From Paraniabella defluvii (GTDB taxonomy: Bacteria > Bacteroidota > Bacteroidia > Chitinophagales > Chitinophagaceae), in contig CP079215.1 in assembly GCA_019316985.1 (NCBI GenBank), forward strand, positions 4,960,001 through 5,024,000: a stretch of 64,000 nucleotides of DNA, read 5' to 3'. This document shows, one piece after another, positions 12,581-24,376 of this stretch; positions within the stretch are counted from its first letter, which is position 1; the number at the start of each line of letters is the position of its first letter. The translations under genes were made by a program, and so were the position numbers. The notes beneath the pieces are model-generated. The model was given only the letters and a program-made list of their open reading frames with translations, was not told where the DNA came from and ran no database searches.

Positions 12581-14129
12581 ATGAAAAAATGGATGATCTT
12601 ATTGGGTGGAACCTTTGCTGTGTTATGCTTAAATGCCCAGCGTTCCATCAATATAGATTTTAATAAGGCCGCCGGACCGTTGAATACGATGTTTAAAGAA
12701 TGTGTAGGCGCCGGTCGTGCTCATGAGGGCCTACGTGCCGACTGGCAACAGCAACTGGCCTACGTGAAAAAGAATGTGGCTTTAAATATATCCGGATGCA
12801 CGGGCTGTTTACCGATGAAATGGCGGTGTATACGGAAGACAGCCAGGGCCGCCCGGTATATAACTACATGTACGTTGATGCCTTGTTCGATTATTTAATA
12901 AGCATTGGCATGAAGCCCTTTGTTGAGCTGGGTTTTATGCCTAATGCATTGGCCAGCGGCAATACAACCATTTTTTGGTGGAAGGGTAATGTAACCCCTC
13001 CCAAAGATTACGATAAGTGGGGCGGGCTGATACAAAATATCACTCAGCATTTTACCGAACGTTATGGCGCCGACGAGGTAAAGACCTGGTATTTCGAAGT
13101 ATGGAACGAACCCAATCTTTCTCCCGGTTTTTGGACGGGTACGCAAGAGGAATATTTTAAGCTGTATCGGTATGCGGCACAAGCCATCAAAAGCGTCAAT
13201 AAAGCCTATAGGGTAGGCGGGCCTGGTACGGCAGGCGCTGCCTGGGAAAGCGAGATGATCGCTTTCTGCAAAAGCAATCATGTGCCTATCGATTTTATAA
13301 GCACCCACGCCTATGGTGTAACACAGGGCTATCTGGATGAGTATGGCAATGGTGGTACCGTGCTTAGTAAAGATCCCATGAGCGTGAGCAGCGATGTGCT
13401 GCAGTCGGGAAAAGAAATCAGGAGTCTGCGTATCCTGAACTGGAGTTGCATTATACCGAATGGAGCTCCTCTTATACGCCTGCCGATCCTTTACATGACA
13501 GTTATCATGAGGCGGCCTATATTTTAGAAAAATTAAAGCAGGTGAACGGTGCCGCGCAATCTATGTCGTACTGGGTATTTACCGATATTTTTGAAGAACC
13601 GGGCCCGCGTTATACGCCCTTTCACGGGGCTTTGGCTTGCTTACTATACAGGGTATTCATAAGCCGGCTTTTTTTGCTTATCAGTTTTTAAATAAAATGG
13701 GACCAACCGAACTGGTTAACAGCGATAGCCGGAGCTGGGTTACTAAAAACGCAAGAGGGATATGCAGCTGCTTTTATGGGATTTTACTTACACCCTGCCC
13801 GATTCTACAAATAACCAAAACTATTATATTAAAGATTTACCATCGAAGCCCAAAGGCAAAGTTACCGTCAACCTTTCGCATGTACCGGCCGGAAAGTATA
13901 GGATGGTGCTGTTTAAAGTGGGGTATCGTCAAAATGATGCTCATACCGGTTATATTGATATGGGAAGGCCCGGCCAGCTAAGCAGGCAACAGGTGGCGCA
14001 ATTAAAAAATCAAAGCAACGGGAAGCCCTTTTTACCGGAACCATTGATGTAAAAACCGGTAATACTTTTTCTAAATCCGTTGAAATAAAAGAAAATGACG
14101 TGTGCTTTATCAACCTGGTTAAATTGTAA
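12581..14129 (+). CDS. GH39 family beta-xylosidase-like hydrolase
   Basis: Retaining glycosidase of family GH39 (beta-xylosidase type). A Sec signal peptide ends at LNAQ. Acid/base Glu in WYFEVWNEPNLSPGFW (about residue 177); nucleophile Glu in LHYTEWSSSYTP (about 294); a C-terminal beta-sandwich follows. About 517 residues after repair. Breaks: A5 12767-12771, G2 13421-13422, G4 13626-13629, G3 13757-13759 and T5 14029-14033. The GH3 gene begins 6 nt after its stop, so the two are translationally close. Probably periplasmic, removing terminal xylose or a related sugar from imported oligomers; the sugar itself is inferred. Confidence 0.88.
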
Positions 14130-14135
14130 AATTTT

Positions 14136-16342
14136 ATGAAGAAAAAAAGGAGTAGCTTTTTCTATTGGTGTAGTATGTTTTTTATTAACAGCTCCGGTGA
14201 CCCATGCCCAAAAATCACCAGGTCTGGTACCAGGTATCAGTTCAAAATATGATGCTGAAATAAACCGGTTAGTGGCCAAATTAACACTCGAAGAAAAAGT
14301 GAGCATGTTGCATGGCAACAGCATGTTTGCAACTGGTGGTGTGCCCCGGTTAGGTATACCTGAACTTAAAATGGCCGATGGGCCGTTAGGGGTGAGGGAA
14401 GAAATTTCGAGGGACAGCTGGTCGGCCGCCGGCTGGACCAATGATTTTGCCACTTATTACCCGGCCGCCGGTGCATTGGCCGCTACCTGGAACACCCGTT
14501 TGGCTTATGCTTTTGGTAACAGCGTAGGGCAGGAGCTAAGAGCCCGGGGTAAAGATATGTTGCTTTCACCCGCCATCAATATTGTGCGTACACCCCTGGG
14601 TGGCAGAACCTATGAGTACCTGACGGAAGATCCTTTTTAAATAAATCAATGGCAGTGCCTTTGATAGCGGGCCTGCAAAAAAATGATGTGATGGCCTGCG
14701 TAAAACATTTTGCAGCCAACAACCAGGAAACGAAAGCGATTTTGTAGATGTACAAATGGATGATCGAACCCTGCGGGAGATTTATTTGCCTGCTTTTGAA
14801 GCCGCAGTAAAAGAGGCCAAAGCATACAGCATTATGGGCGCTTACAATAAGTTCAGGGGTGAATATTTATGCGAAAGTGATTACATGCTCAATCAAATAT
14901 TGCGGAACGAATGGGACTTTCAAGGCGTTGTAGTATCCGATTGGGCGGCAGTACACAGCACTGCAAAATCACTGAAAAACGGGCTGGATATTGAAATGGG
15001 AACGCCTAAGCCTTTCAACCAGTACTTCCTGGCCGATCCGCTGATTGCTGCAGTCAGGGCCGGGGAAATTACCGAATCGGAAATTGATATACATGTTAAA
15101 CGCATTTTGCGGGCTTTGTTCCAGGTAAAAGCAATGGGCGATACTGCCAGCAGGGTTAAAGGGAGTATTGCCACAGAAGCTCATTATAAAGATGCCTATA
15201 ATATTGCGGCAGAATCGATCGTATTGTTAAAAACGAAAATAATGCCTTGCCGTTACAAATAAACGGGGTGAAAAGGATAGCCGTTATAGGAAATAATGCT
15301 GTCAAAAAAATGCACTCGGGGCTTTGGCGCCGGTGTAAAAACCAAAAGAGAAATAACGCCGCTGGAAGGCTTAAAAACAGGTTGCCCGGCAATATAGCGA
15401 TCGATTATGCTGAGGGTTATTTAGAGCGCTATGAGGTAAAGAATAAAGGCAATATGGGAGATATCACTATCAATCGCCCCGTACCTATCGACCAGTTAGA
15501 CCCTGCCCAGCTAGAGCAAGCTATTGAAGCGGCAAAAATGCTGACCTTGCTATTGTGTTCGGCGGAGCTAACCGCGATTACGAAACAGAAGCTTCCGACA
15601 GGAGCAGCTTGAAGCTGCCCTTCGGACAAGAAGAACTTATTAATAAAGTGCTGGCAGTAAATCCCAATACCATTGTAGTGTTGATAGGAGGTGCGCCTTA
15701 CGATATCGGGGAGATTAGACATAAGGCAAAAGCATTGGTATGGAGCTGGTTCAATGGTTCTGGGAGGCAATGCCCTGGCAGATGTATTATTGGGTAAGAT
15801 CAATCCCTCGGGAAAATTACCGTGGACCATGCCGAAAGATATTGACGAGTCGCCGGCTCATGCTACACATAGTTTCCCGGGCGATACAACCGTTACTTAT
15901 AAAGAAGGCGTTTTGGTGGGGTATCGTTGGTTCGACACTAAAAAAATAGCGCCCTTGTATCCTTTTGGTTACGGGCTTTCCTATACCCACTTCAATATAA
16001 ACGGGCTTTCGGTAAACAAAAAAACATATAGTAAATCGGAAACCATCTTAGTAAGATGCACCGTAAAAAATACAGGGAAGCGCTATGGAGCTGAAGTGCT
16101 GCAATTATATGTCAGTGACCCTGACTGTTCGGTAATGAGGCCCGAAAAAGAACTGAAGGCATTTAAGAAAGTATTCCTTCAGCCGGGCGAAACCCAGGTA
16201 GTGGCTATGAATATAAAAGTAGCTGACCTGGCTTTTTACGACGAGAAAAAAAAACTGGAACGTGGAACCCGGAAAATTTGTGTTGCAGCTAGGGAATTCA
16301 TCAAAGAATATTTTGCAGACAACTACAATAGAAGTGCGGTAG
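14136..16342 (+). CDS. GH3 beta-glucosidase/beta-xylosidase
   Basis: Exo-acting retaining GH3 enzyme, about 739 residues. A signal peptide ends at THAQ. The N-terminal barrel has KMADGPLGVR, KHFAANNQET and the nucleophile Asp in VVVSDWAAVHS (about residue 269); the second domain has the NALGGFGAG loop and PFGYGLSYT; a fibronectin-like C-terminal domain follows. This is the most damaged gene: A7 14142-14148 (net two missing or one extra), T5 14634-14638, A3 14733-14735, A5 15229-15233, A7 15304-15310, G4 15318-15321, A5 near 15374, A5 15534-15538, G3 15762-15764 (net two), A9 16246-16254 and one base near 16268-16272. The true end is the TAG at 16340, not the later stop of the raw frame. Confidence 0.88.
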
Positions 16343-16604
16343 GAGAGTCCGGATTCAGCAGATTCCTCCGCTCGCTCGGAATGACGGCGTTAATCTGAAC
16401 TGTGTTTCAAAACATTACAAAACTTTTCATTAACAGTTACCAGTGCTTTCTGTACAACAATTCATTATTCTTTTAAGTTCCTGGCGTCTTCCCGTCTTCG
16501 CGGTTAAGTAATATTCAGTTGTACCATCAAATAAATCTCGCAAAGGAACGCTGGAATTCGTGGCAGAAATATTAACATCAATCCTATAATTAAATAATTC
16601 AAGT
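16343..16604 (+). other. Intergenic region GH3-GH29
   Basis: A 262-nt gap with no gene seen. It contains a GC-rich word at 16357-16383 (TTCCTCCGCTCGCTCGGAAT core) and a second GC-rich stretch at 16475-16506 (TGGCGTCTTCCCGTCTTCGC) in otherwise AT-rich DNA. Such words recur in intergenic regions of related bacteria from general knowledge, but only single copies are visible here. Confidence 0.35.
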
Positions 16605-18248
16605 ATGAAGAAATTAATCAGCAGTTGTTTTTTCTTAATGGCTTTAAACCTGCTTTCGTTCGCGCAGGAAAAAAGATCATACAGGTTGCCACTGATGCTG
16701 AGCCGGTTGCCGCGGGTAAATTTGAACCCACCTGGGAATCGCTTAGCCAGTACCAGGCGCCCGAATGGTTCCGCAATGCCAAGTTTGGTATATGGGCACA
16801 TTGGGGACCACAATGCCAGCCCGAACAGGGAGATTGGTATGCCAGGGGCATGTATGATGAGGGTAGCGAACAATATACATGGCACACGGCTCATTACGGC
16901 CATCCGTCTAAAGCAGGTTTTAAAGAAGTGATCAAAGACTGGAAGGCTGAAAACTGGGATCCTGAAAAGCTGGTGGCCCTGTATAAACGAGCCGGTGCTC
17001 AGTATTTTTTTGCTATGGCCAATCACCACGATAACCTGGACCTGTGGAACAGCAAATACCAGGAATGGAATTCGCTGCGCGTAGGTCCTAAAAAGAACAT
17101 CCTTGACGGATGGACTGCTGCTGCGCGTAAATTTTCCCTGCCTTTTGGTCTGAGTGTACATGCTTCGCACGCCTGGACCTGGTTTGAAACGGCACAGCGA
17201 TCGGATAAGAACGGGCCATTGGCCGGCATCCCGTATGATGGTAAATTGACGAAAGCCGATGGAAAAGGTACCTGGTGGGAAGGACTTGACCCCGGGAGCT
17301 ATATGCCCAAAATCATGAGCTAAGCAGGGGCAGTGAAGATGTTAAATCATTATGGTCGCAGTGGGATTGGAATAACGGGGCATCCATACCATCACAGGAA
17401 TATTGTCAAAAATTTTATAACCGTACCATGGAGCTGATCAATCTATACAAACCCGACCTGTTGTACTTCGATGATACCGGCCTCCCGCTATACCCCGTAA
17501 GCGATGCAGGGCTTAAAATAGCAGCGCATCATTATAACACCAATATGTCTAAGCACAAGGGCAAACTCGAAGCGGTATTATTTGGCAAAGTGCTTACCGA
17601 TCAGCAAAAGCAATGTATGGTATGGGATGTGGAAAGAGGCGCTCCCGATAAAATACAGGATAAACCCTGGCAAACATGCACCTGCATCGGAGACTGGCAT
17701 TATAAAAGATCCATTTTTGAAAATGGCTGGTATAAATCGGCTAAAACAGTTATCCAGATGCTGGTGGATATTGTCAGCAAAAAACGGCAACCTTTTATTG
17801 AATATACCCGTTCGGGGTGATGGAACTATCGACGAAAAGGAAATTGCCATACTGGAAGATATCGCCAGCTGGATGGATGTTAACAAAGAAAGCATTTTTG
17901 ATACACGTCCGTGGAAGGTTTACGGGGAAGGCCCTGTGGCTGAGTTCAGTAATCCTGTGAATGCACAAGGGTTTAACGAAGGAAAGGTGAAATACAGCGA
18001 TAAGGATATCCGGTTTAATCAAAAGGATAAAGCAATATATGCAACGGTGATGGATGTTCCGGCAACGGCCATCACCATCAGGCAGCTGGGTAAGGAAAAG
18101 AAAAACGGATCGGTAAAACATATTACGTTGCTGGGCAGTAAAGAAAAAATAAAATGGAAACAGCTTGCTGATGCATTGGTAAGAGAAGCCCGGCTTTATT
18201 CCAAATGATATTGCATTGGTGTTTAAAATAACAACTGTTTTAAAATAG
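16605..18248 (+). CDS. GH29 alpha-L-fucosidase (Sec-exported)
   Basis: Retaining GH29 enzyme releasing alpha-L-fucose. A Sec signal ends at SFAQ. Barrel motifs: WFRNAKFGIWAHWGPQ (residues about 55-70), MANHHDNLDLW, HASHAWTWFE, nucleophile Asp in PDLLYFDD (about 289), and a C-terminal beta-sandwich from about residue 440. About 547 residues after repair. Breaks: A6 16669-16674 and C4 17290-17293 need one added base; A6 17779-17784 and A2 18181-18182 need one removed. It is a clear paralogue of the gene at 37801. Its place among side-chain hydrolases fits removal of fucose from a fucosylated hemicellulose or pectin. Confidence 0.9.
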
Positions 18249-18302
18249 GTTGAGCACCTGCTGAAATTTTAATTCATAAAATCATTACAGTTTAAATAAC
18301 CC

Positions 18303-18415
18303 GCCCGGATGAATCCCTTCGGACGGGCATTAAGAAATAAGATTCATTAAGCAATATATTGACTTAACTATCATTAATTCCTTAATGCCCGCCTGACCGT
18401 CATTCGGGCAGGGTT
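18303..18415. repeat. Nested inverted repeats between GH29 and esterase
   Basis: GCCCG...CGGGC (18303-18328) is a small hairpin. CGGGCATTAAG (18324-18334) pairs perfectly over 11 bases with CTTAATGCCCG (18381-18391), and GCCCG (18387-18391) can alternatively pair with CGGGC (18405-18409). The region can thus switch between two local hairpins and one large one. It may act as an mRNA processing or termination signal between the two genes. Confidence 0.45.
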
Positions 18416-18460
18416 TAAGAAAATAAATGTAAAACAAGCGAAGCTTTTTATTACTCCATT

Positions 18461-20405
18461 ATGAAGAAGATACTATTTACAATATTATGGGTATGGGCCT
18501 GCCAGGCCTATTGTTTTGCAGATATCAGTGTGCCAAAAATATTTGGAGACAATATGGTTTTGCAGAGAGGTGTCCAAATACCGGTTTGGGGTAATGCTAC
18601 ACCCAATGCCACTCTTATAGCAAAGCTCGGAAACGTCAAAGTAACCGCAAAAGCCAATGAACAGGGGCAATGGAGATTGCATTTTCCAAAATTTGGAGCC
18701 GGCGGTCCCTATAGTTTAAGCATAGAAGAAAACGGGCAACCGGAGAACAAAATAACATTGCATAATATTTTAATTGGCGATGTATGGGTGGCCTCAGGGC
18801 AGTCGAATATGGAATGGGAGGTGCAGCAGGCTAAAGATGCAGGCAAAGAAATTACCAATGCCCATTTCCCGAACATACGTTTTCTTGTGGTTGAACACGA
18901 CAGGCAACTAAAGCCGCAAACCGATATTCGTGGAGGTAAGTGGAAAATCTGTGATACGAATAATGTGAAAACTGGTCCGCCGTGGCTTATTTTTTTGCAC
19001 GAAAAGTTCAACGTGATCAAAACGTTCCTGTTGGAATTATCCAGAGCACATGGGGCGGCACCCCGGTAGAAGCCTGGACGAGCCGCGATAGGTTACTTAC
19101 TTCAACTGTCACCAAAGAAAGAACGCTCGGCAACGATACGCTTCGCGCCGATCAGTTTGATTATGCAGCCGATAGTTTGAACTGGGCACGCATTTGGGAT
19201 CTTGTGTATAATCCTCAGAATAATGCAGATAAAATAGTGCCTGCGCAGGATTATAATGACGCTGATTGGACTACAGTGGAAATGCCCAGGGTACTAAAAG
19301 ATTTTGGAATCGGGTCTTACGATGGAATGGTTTGGCTTAGAAAGAAAATTATATTACCCGAATCTTTGCACCGGAAAGATTTGATGATCAATCTTGGACA
19401 TCCTGAACAGAATTATTCGCTTTACTTCAATGGGGAAGCAATTTGCAGGAATATCTGGAATGCCAATGCCACCCATTCATTTACAATCCCGGCACGCCTG
19501 GTGCAGCCTGGCGAAAATACAATTGCTGTAAGATTGGCCATGTTATGGGGCGGCGGTGGTTTGAACCCGCCCGCAGAAGACCTCTATATTACCGATGGAG
19601 CTTCTAAAATTTCTTTAGCAGGAAAATGGATGTATAAAAAGACCTGGAGCCTCCATTTCCCAAAATACTCAACTACCAGTACCGCCCGGCTGTGCTTTTC
19701 AATGCAATGATACATCCACTGATCCCTTACGGTATTAAAGGATTCATCTGGTACCAGGGTGAATCTAACGCCTGGGAGGCGTATAATTATCGTACCATGT
19801 TCCCTATGTCGATTAACGACTGGCGGCAAAGATGGCAACAGGGAAATCTTCCATTTTTGTTTGTACAGCTTGCCAATTTCATGGAAACCAAACCGCTTCC
19901 ATCTGAAAGTGATTGGGCCGAATTACGGGAAGCCCAAACATTGACTTTGTCTTTGCCCAACACGGGTATGGCATGTGCCATAGATATCGGTGAAGGCAAT
20001 GATATTCATCCCAAAAATAAGCAGGACGTGGGCTTTCGCCTGGCATTACTGGCTAATAAAATTGCGTATAAGAAAAATGATATTGCATCAGGCCCGATGT
20101 ACAAAGACTTCAGGAAAGAGGGCAACCGCATACGGATCAGCTTTACGAATACGGGTTCCGGCCTTTCAACGAAAGACGGAAAAGAAATAACAGGTTTTGC
20201 TATTGCCGGGAATGATCAAAAGTTTTATTGGGCAAAGGCCATTCGTGAAGGAAACAGCATTGTTGTTTATTCAGATAAGGTAAGTAATCCGGAGGCGGTT
20301 CGGTATGCCTGGGCCGATAATCCTGAATGCAACCTCATAAATGCAGAAGGGTTACCTGCACCACCTTTCAGAACGGATCATTGGAAAGAAATAACCAGGA
20401 AGTAA
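18461..20405 (+). CDS. Sialate O-acetylesterase-type SGNH carbohydrate esterase
   Basis: SASA-family serine esterase that removes O-acetyl groups from sugars. A signal peptide ends at CFA. Ser is in ASGQSNMEW (about residue 116); the GESN block is in FIWYQGESNAW; the Asp-His pair is in NDIHPKNKQD; a jelly-roll domain (NYSLYFNGEAICR) is inserted mid-way. About 648 residues. Two breaks: A4 18968-18971 and A5 19636-19640. In a locus full of plant glycan enzymes the substrate is more likely an acetylated hemicellulose or pectin side chain than sialic acid (inference). It starts about 210 nt after the fucosidase, beyond a hairpin cluster. Confidence 0.88.
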
Positions 20406-20425
20406 ATATTATAGGATTAAAGCAA

Positions 20426-20460
20426 CCATTAAAGAATAAGCACTTAACTATTCTTAATGG
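20426..20460. repeat. AT-rich hairpin after the esterase gene
   Basis: CCATTAAAGAATA (20426-20438) and TATTCTTAATGG (20449-20460) are complementary except for one A in a run. The loop holds ACTTAACTA, a word also present at 18362-18370 in the previous gap. It may be an mRNA 3'-end or spacing element between the esterase and GH97 genes. Confidence 0.4.
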
Positions 20461-20491
20461 TAATAAAAAGTAAACAAGCTCTAAATTGAAT

Positions 20492-22458
20492 ATGAAAATT
20501 AAGATCATTGTAATTGCGTGTGTACTGTTTTGTCAATCGCTATCGGCCAGGAATGAAAAGGGACAGCCGGCTCAGTCAAACTTAAATACAAATCAGGTGG
20601 CCCAGGTAACAAGCCCCGATAAATCTGTTGTACTGCAGGTATTGTTATCAGCTTCAGGAGATATTCAGTACCTCGTTAAAAAAGACGGGACAGCCGTTAT
20701 CGAACCTTCGGCTTTGGGTGTGGTAATGAAAGACCAGGATTTTGCAGCGCACATGAAATTAGTTAACGGCGGTTATCCTAAACTAATAACAGACCGGTAC
20801 CAGACCCAAAATGCTAAAAAAGTAATATTCTTTATAAAGCCAATGAACAGGTAGTAACCTTTTCCAATAGGGACAACAAAGAGATGGATATCATTTTCCG
20901 GGTATCGGATGATGGAGTTGCCTTCCGGTATTTCTTTCCCTGGATAACAAGCACTGAAACCATTCTTAAAGAGCATACTTCATTTTCATTTAACAACCAG
21001 GCAAGAGCATGGCTGCAGCCTATGAGCGAGGCTAAAACGGGTTGGCAGCAATGCCACCCTTCTTACGAGGAGCATTACTTACAGGACATACCTGTAGGAA
21101 CCGTATCACCTTTAAAATCCGGATGGGTATACCCTGCATTATTTAAAACCGATGATATATGGGTACTCATTACCGAAGCGGCGCTGGATGGTACTTATTG
21201 CGGAACCAGGTTGATGAATGATTCTTTATCTGCTGTTTATTCAATAGGCTTTGCTGATCCGAGAGAAGTATTCACAGGTGGCGGGTACCTGCCTCAAAAC
21301 AAAAAGCATGGCTGACGCCCTGGCGCATTGTAACGATCGGCAGTTTAAAAACCATTACAGAGTCAACATTGGGTACCGATGTGGCGCCACAGGCCATGCT
21401 GAAGGATGCTTCTTTTGTAAAACCCGGAAAAGCAAGCTGGAGCTGGATCAATAGCAAGGACGATTATATCACTTTTGATGAACAAAAAAATATATTGATT
21501 TTGCGGCCGACATGCGCTGGCAATACTGTCTGATAGATGCAGACTGGGATACAAAGATCGGGTATGACAAGATAGCCGAACTGTCACGCTATGCAAAACA
21601 AAAAAATGTCGGGTTAATATTATGGTACAACTCGGCAGGGGATTGGAATACCGTACCTTATCATCCGAAAGATATGCTGTTGACAAAAGAGCGGCGGGAA
21701 AAGGAATTCAGGCGGATCCAGGCGATGGGCATCAAAGGCGTGAAGATCGATTTCTTCGGCGGCGATGGCCAAAGCATGATCCAATACTATATCGATATAT
21801 TAAATGATGCAGCAAAGTACAAGCTGCTGGTAAACTTTCACGGCGCTGCCTTGCCGGGGCTGGCAGAGAACCTATCCCCATTTGATGACGGCGGAGGCTA
21901 TCTATGGAATGGAGATGGTTACTTTTGATCAGGCAGCAGCCGACAAACAAGCGAACCATTGCGCAATGCTGCCGTTTACCAGGAATGCATTTGACCCGAT
22001 GGATTTTACACCTATGAACTTAACCGGGCTTACTTCGTCTACCTGCACCAGGAAAACCACTCCGGCATTTGAGCTAGCCCTTTCCGTATTATTCCTGTCG
22101 GGCATACAGCACTTCGCACAGGCGCCTGAAGGAATGGCCAAAGTGCCTGACGATGTAAAACATTTTTAAAAACGCTTCCCGACTATTGGGACGATACGAA
22201 ATTTTTGGAAGGCTACCCGGGTAAATATGTAGTCATTGCACGGCGAAGCGGCAACCGCTGGTTCATCAGCGGTATTAATGGTGATAGCAGTGAGCGAACG
22301 GTAACCCTTGATCTTACTGCTTTGAATATAAAAAGCGCCACCTTATTTACAGATGCCGCAAATGGTGAGCTGTTTTCAAAAAAGATTGGGATACCCGGCG
22401 GGGTACAATAAATATTACACTTAAAGCCAATGGCGGGTTTGTGATGGTAAGCAAATAA
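20492..22458 (+). CDS. GH97 alpha-glucosidase/alpha-galactosidase
   Basis: Family GH97 enzyme, about 657 residues. ATG 20492 gives a signal peptide ending near SLSA. Domain order: N-terminal beta-super-sandwich (residues about 30-270), barrel (about 280-560, with LIDADWD, LWYNSAGDWN, IKGVKIDFFGGDGQ, NFHGA, MTAEAIYGMEM) and a C-terminal beta-domain ending FVMVSK. Breaks: A6 20816-20821, A5 21301-21305, A7 21484-21490, CCGGGG 21854-21859 (two bases short; the family motif P-R-G-W needs CCGCGGGG), T5 22163-22167 and G4 22400-22403. Whether it retains (galactosidase) or inverts (glucosidase) was not decided. Confidence 0.87.
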
Positions 22459-22493
22459 GGCCATCCTATCAATAAATAAAATTAATTCTAATA

Positions 22494-24028
22494 ATGAAGC
22501 GTGTTATTTTTTACAGCTTTTTGAGTCTTGTTGTAGCTGCAAATGTCGGGGCTCAAAATAAAATAGTAATTCAGTCCGACTCGGGAAAATTTGTCATCAA
22601 TAAAAATATTTATGGCCATTTCTCCGAACACCTGGGACGTAGTATTTATGAAGGTATATATGTGGGGAGCAAAAACAGGACGATACCCAATACCGATGGC
22701 ATCCGCAATGATGTGGTAGATGCATTAAGAAAACTAAAAGTACCCTTACTGCGTTGGCCCGGGGCTGTTTTGCCGATACCTATCATTGGAAGGATGGAGT
22801 AGGGCCTAAAAAGAAAAGGGCCAGTATTGTAAACCAATGGTGGGGCGGTGTAACCGAGGACAATAGTTTTGGGACAAACGAGTTTTTGAATTTTTGTAAA
22901 ATGATTGCTGCCGAACCTTATATATCCGGCAATGTAGGCAGCGGTACGCCCCAGGAAATGTCTGATTGGGTGAATTATGTGAATGGTGCTCCCGGCGCCA
23001 GTCCTATGAGCCAATGGCGGGTTAAAAACGGTCAGAAGCAACCCTGGACCGCTACCTACTGGGGGTGGGTAATGAGGCATGGGGTTGCGGGGGAAACATG
23101 ACTCCCGAGCATTATGCCAACCTGTTTCGCCAGTTTGCTACGTATTTAACACCGGTAAATAATACAAAAATGTTCCGTATTGCTTCGGGCGCCAGCAGTG
23201 CCGACGAAAACTGGACAGAAGTATTAATGAAGAACATACCCTGAACCTGATGCAGGGTATTGGCGTGCATCATTATGCTGTAATAGATTGGCAAAAGAAA
23301 GGGTCGTCCGTAAATTTTTCTGAGAAAGAATATTTTGCTACAATGAAAGAGGCATTAAAGATGGATGATATTGTTTCCCGCCACGCTGCCATAATGGATA
23401 AGTACGATCCCGGGAAGCAGGTGGCTTTAATTGTGGATGAATGGGGAGGATGGTATGATGTAGATCCTGGCACCAACCCGGGTTTTTTGTTCCAGCAAAA
23501 TACAATGCGGGATGCGGTGCTGGCCGGAGCAACCCTTAATATTTTTAATAATCACTGCGAACGTGTGCAGATGGCGAACCTGGCTCAGATGGTGAATGTA
23601 TTGCAGGCGGTAGTGCTTACCGATAAAGAGAAGCTGATCCTTACACCCACTTATCATGTAATGGAAATGTACAACGTGCACCAGGATGCAACGATGCTTC
23701 CGGTGAAAACGATAGCCGAGGACTATCAATTTGAGGAGGGTAAGCTGCCAGCGATATCAGCTTCTGCTTCAAAAAACAAAAATGGAATTACACATATCAG
23801 CCTCACCAATATAGATGCATCCCGGGCTAAGGAGGTAACGATTGAATTAAAAGGTAACGCATATAAAACCATTTCGGGAGAATATTGACCTCCGACAAAT
23901 TACAAAACCATAATTCTTTCGACACTCCGGAGAAAATCAGGCCGGCTCCCTTTAATGTTGAGATGAAAGATAATAAAGCCCTGGTACGGGTTCCTCCTTT
24001 TTCGGTTGTGGTGCTGGCAGCTAACTAA
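22494..24028 (+). CDS. GH51 alpha-L-arabinofuranosidase
   Basis: Exo-acting retaining arabinofuranosidase of GH51, about 512 residues, with a signal peptide ending at GAQ. Family motifs: IYGHFSEHLGRSIYEG near the N-terminus, LLRWPGG, acid/base Glu in GVGNEAWGCGGN (about residue 194), GVHHYAVI, nucleophile Glu in IVDEWGGWYDV (about 316), then a C-terminal beta-sandwich ending FSVVVLAAN. Breaks: G4 22761-22764, G5 23061-23065, C3 23239-23241 and G3 23876-23878. It would trim alpha-arabinofuranose from xyloglucan, arabinan or arabinoxylan oligomers; which of these is not visible. Confidence 0.92.
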
Positions 24029-24376
24029 AGACGTTTTTGATTTAATAATATTCGTTTGGGCGCTGATGTTTTCCAGGTATTGGTTGGTACGCTCATCTTA
24101 TTTCGACCGGTAGATGGTCATGTATTTCTCTGAAACGCCTCACACCGGTCCGGTACCGGATGCGGCAGCTTTAAAAGCTTTAGACAAATATTTTAAATGG
24201 AAAATATAGGACGGTAAAGTTCGGTAAAGTAGGATCATACCCTGGCTGAATGCATCACTTGTAAACCATGTTTTGATAAAAAGTTCTTCAAGTGAAGAGA
24301 ATAAGGCGATGTTCAGGGGCATCAATACCGGTTTACCCGGCCAAACTTAAACAGACGGTTTGATACCATCAATTTT
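24029..24376 (+). other. Gap with coding-like remnant
   Basis: A 348-nt gap without a start-to-stop gene. Stretches around 24115-24205 and 24240-24345 read like protein in two frames (PHTGPVPDAAALKALDKYF; WLNASLVNHVLIKSSSSE) but are separated by stops. This might be a decayed gene fragment or simply chance; no family was recognised. Confidence 0.3.

Noticed and set aside
15691..16398. Raw C-terminus of the GH3 gene ending at 16398
   Set aside because: After the A9 run at 16246 the raw frame loses GH3 similarity; two single-base repairs restore a fibronectin-like tail ending at 16342.
16605..18248. Programmed ribosomal frameshifting as explanation of the frame changes
   Set aside because: The sites are different runs in every gene, with no common slippery heptamer or downstream structure, and several per gene.
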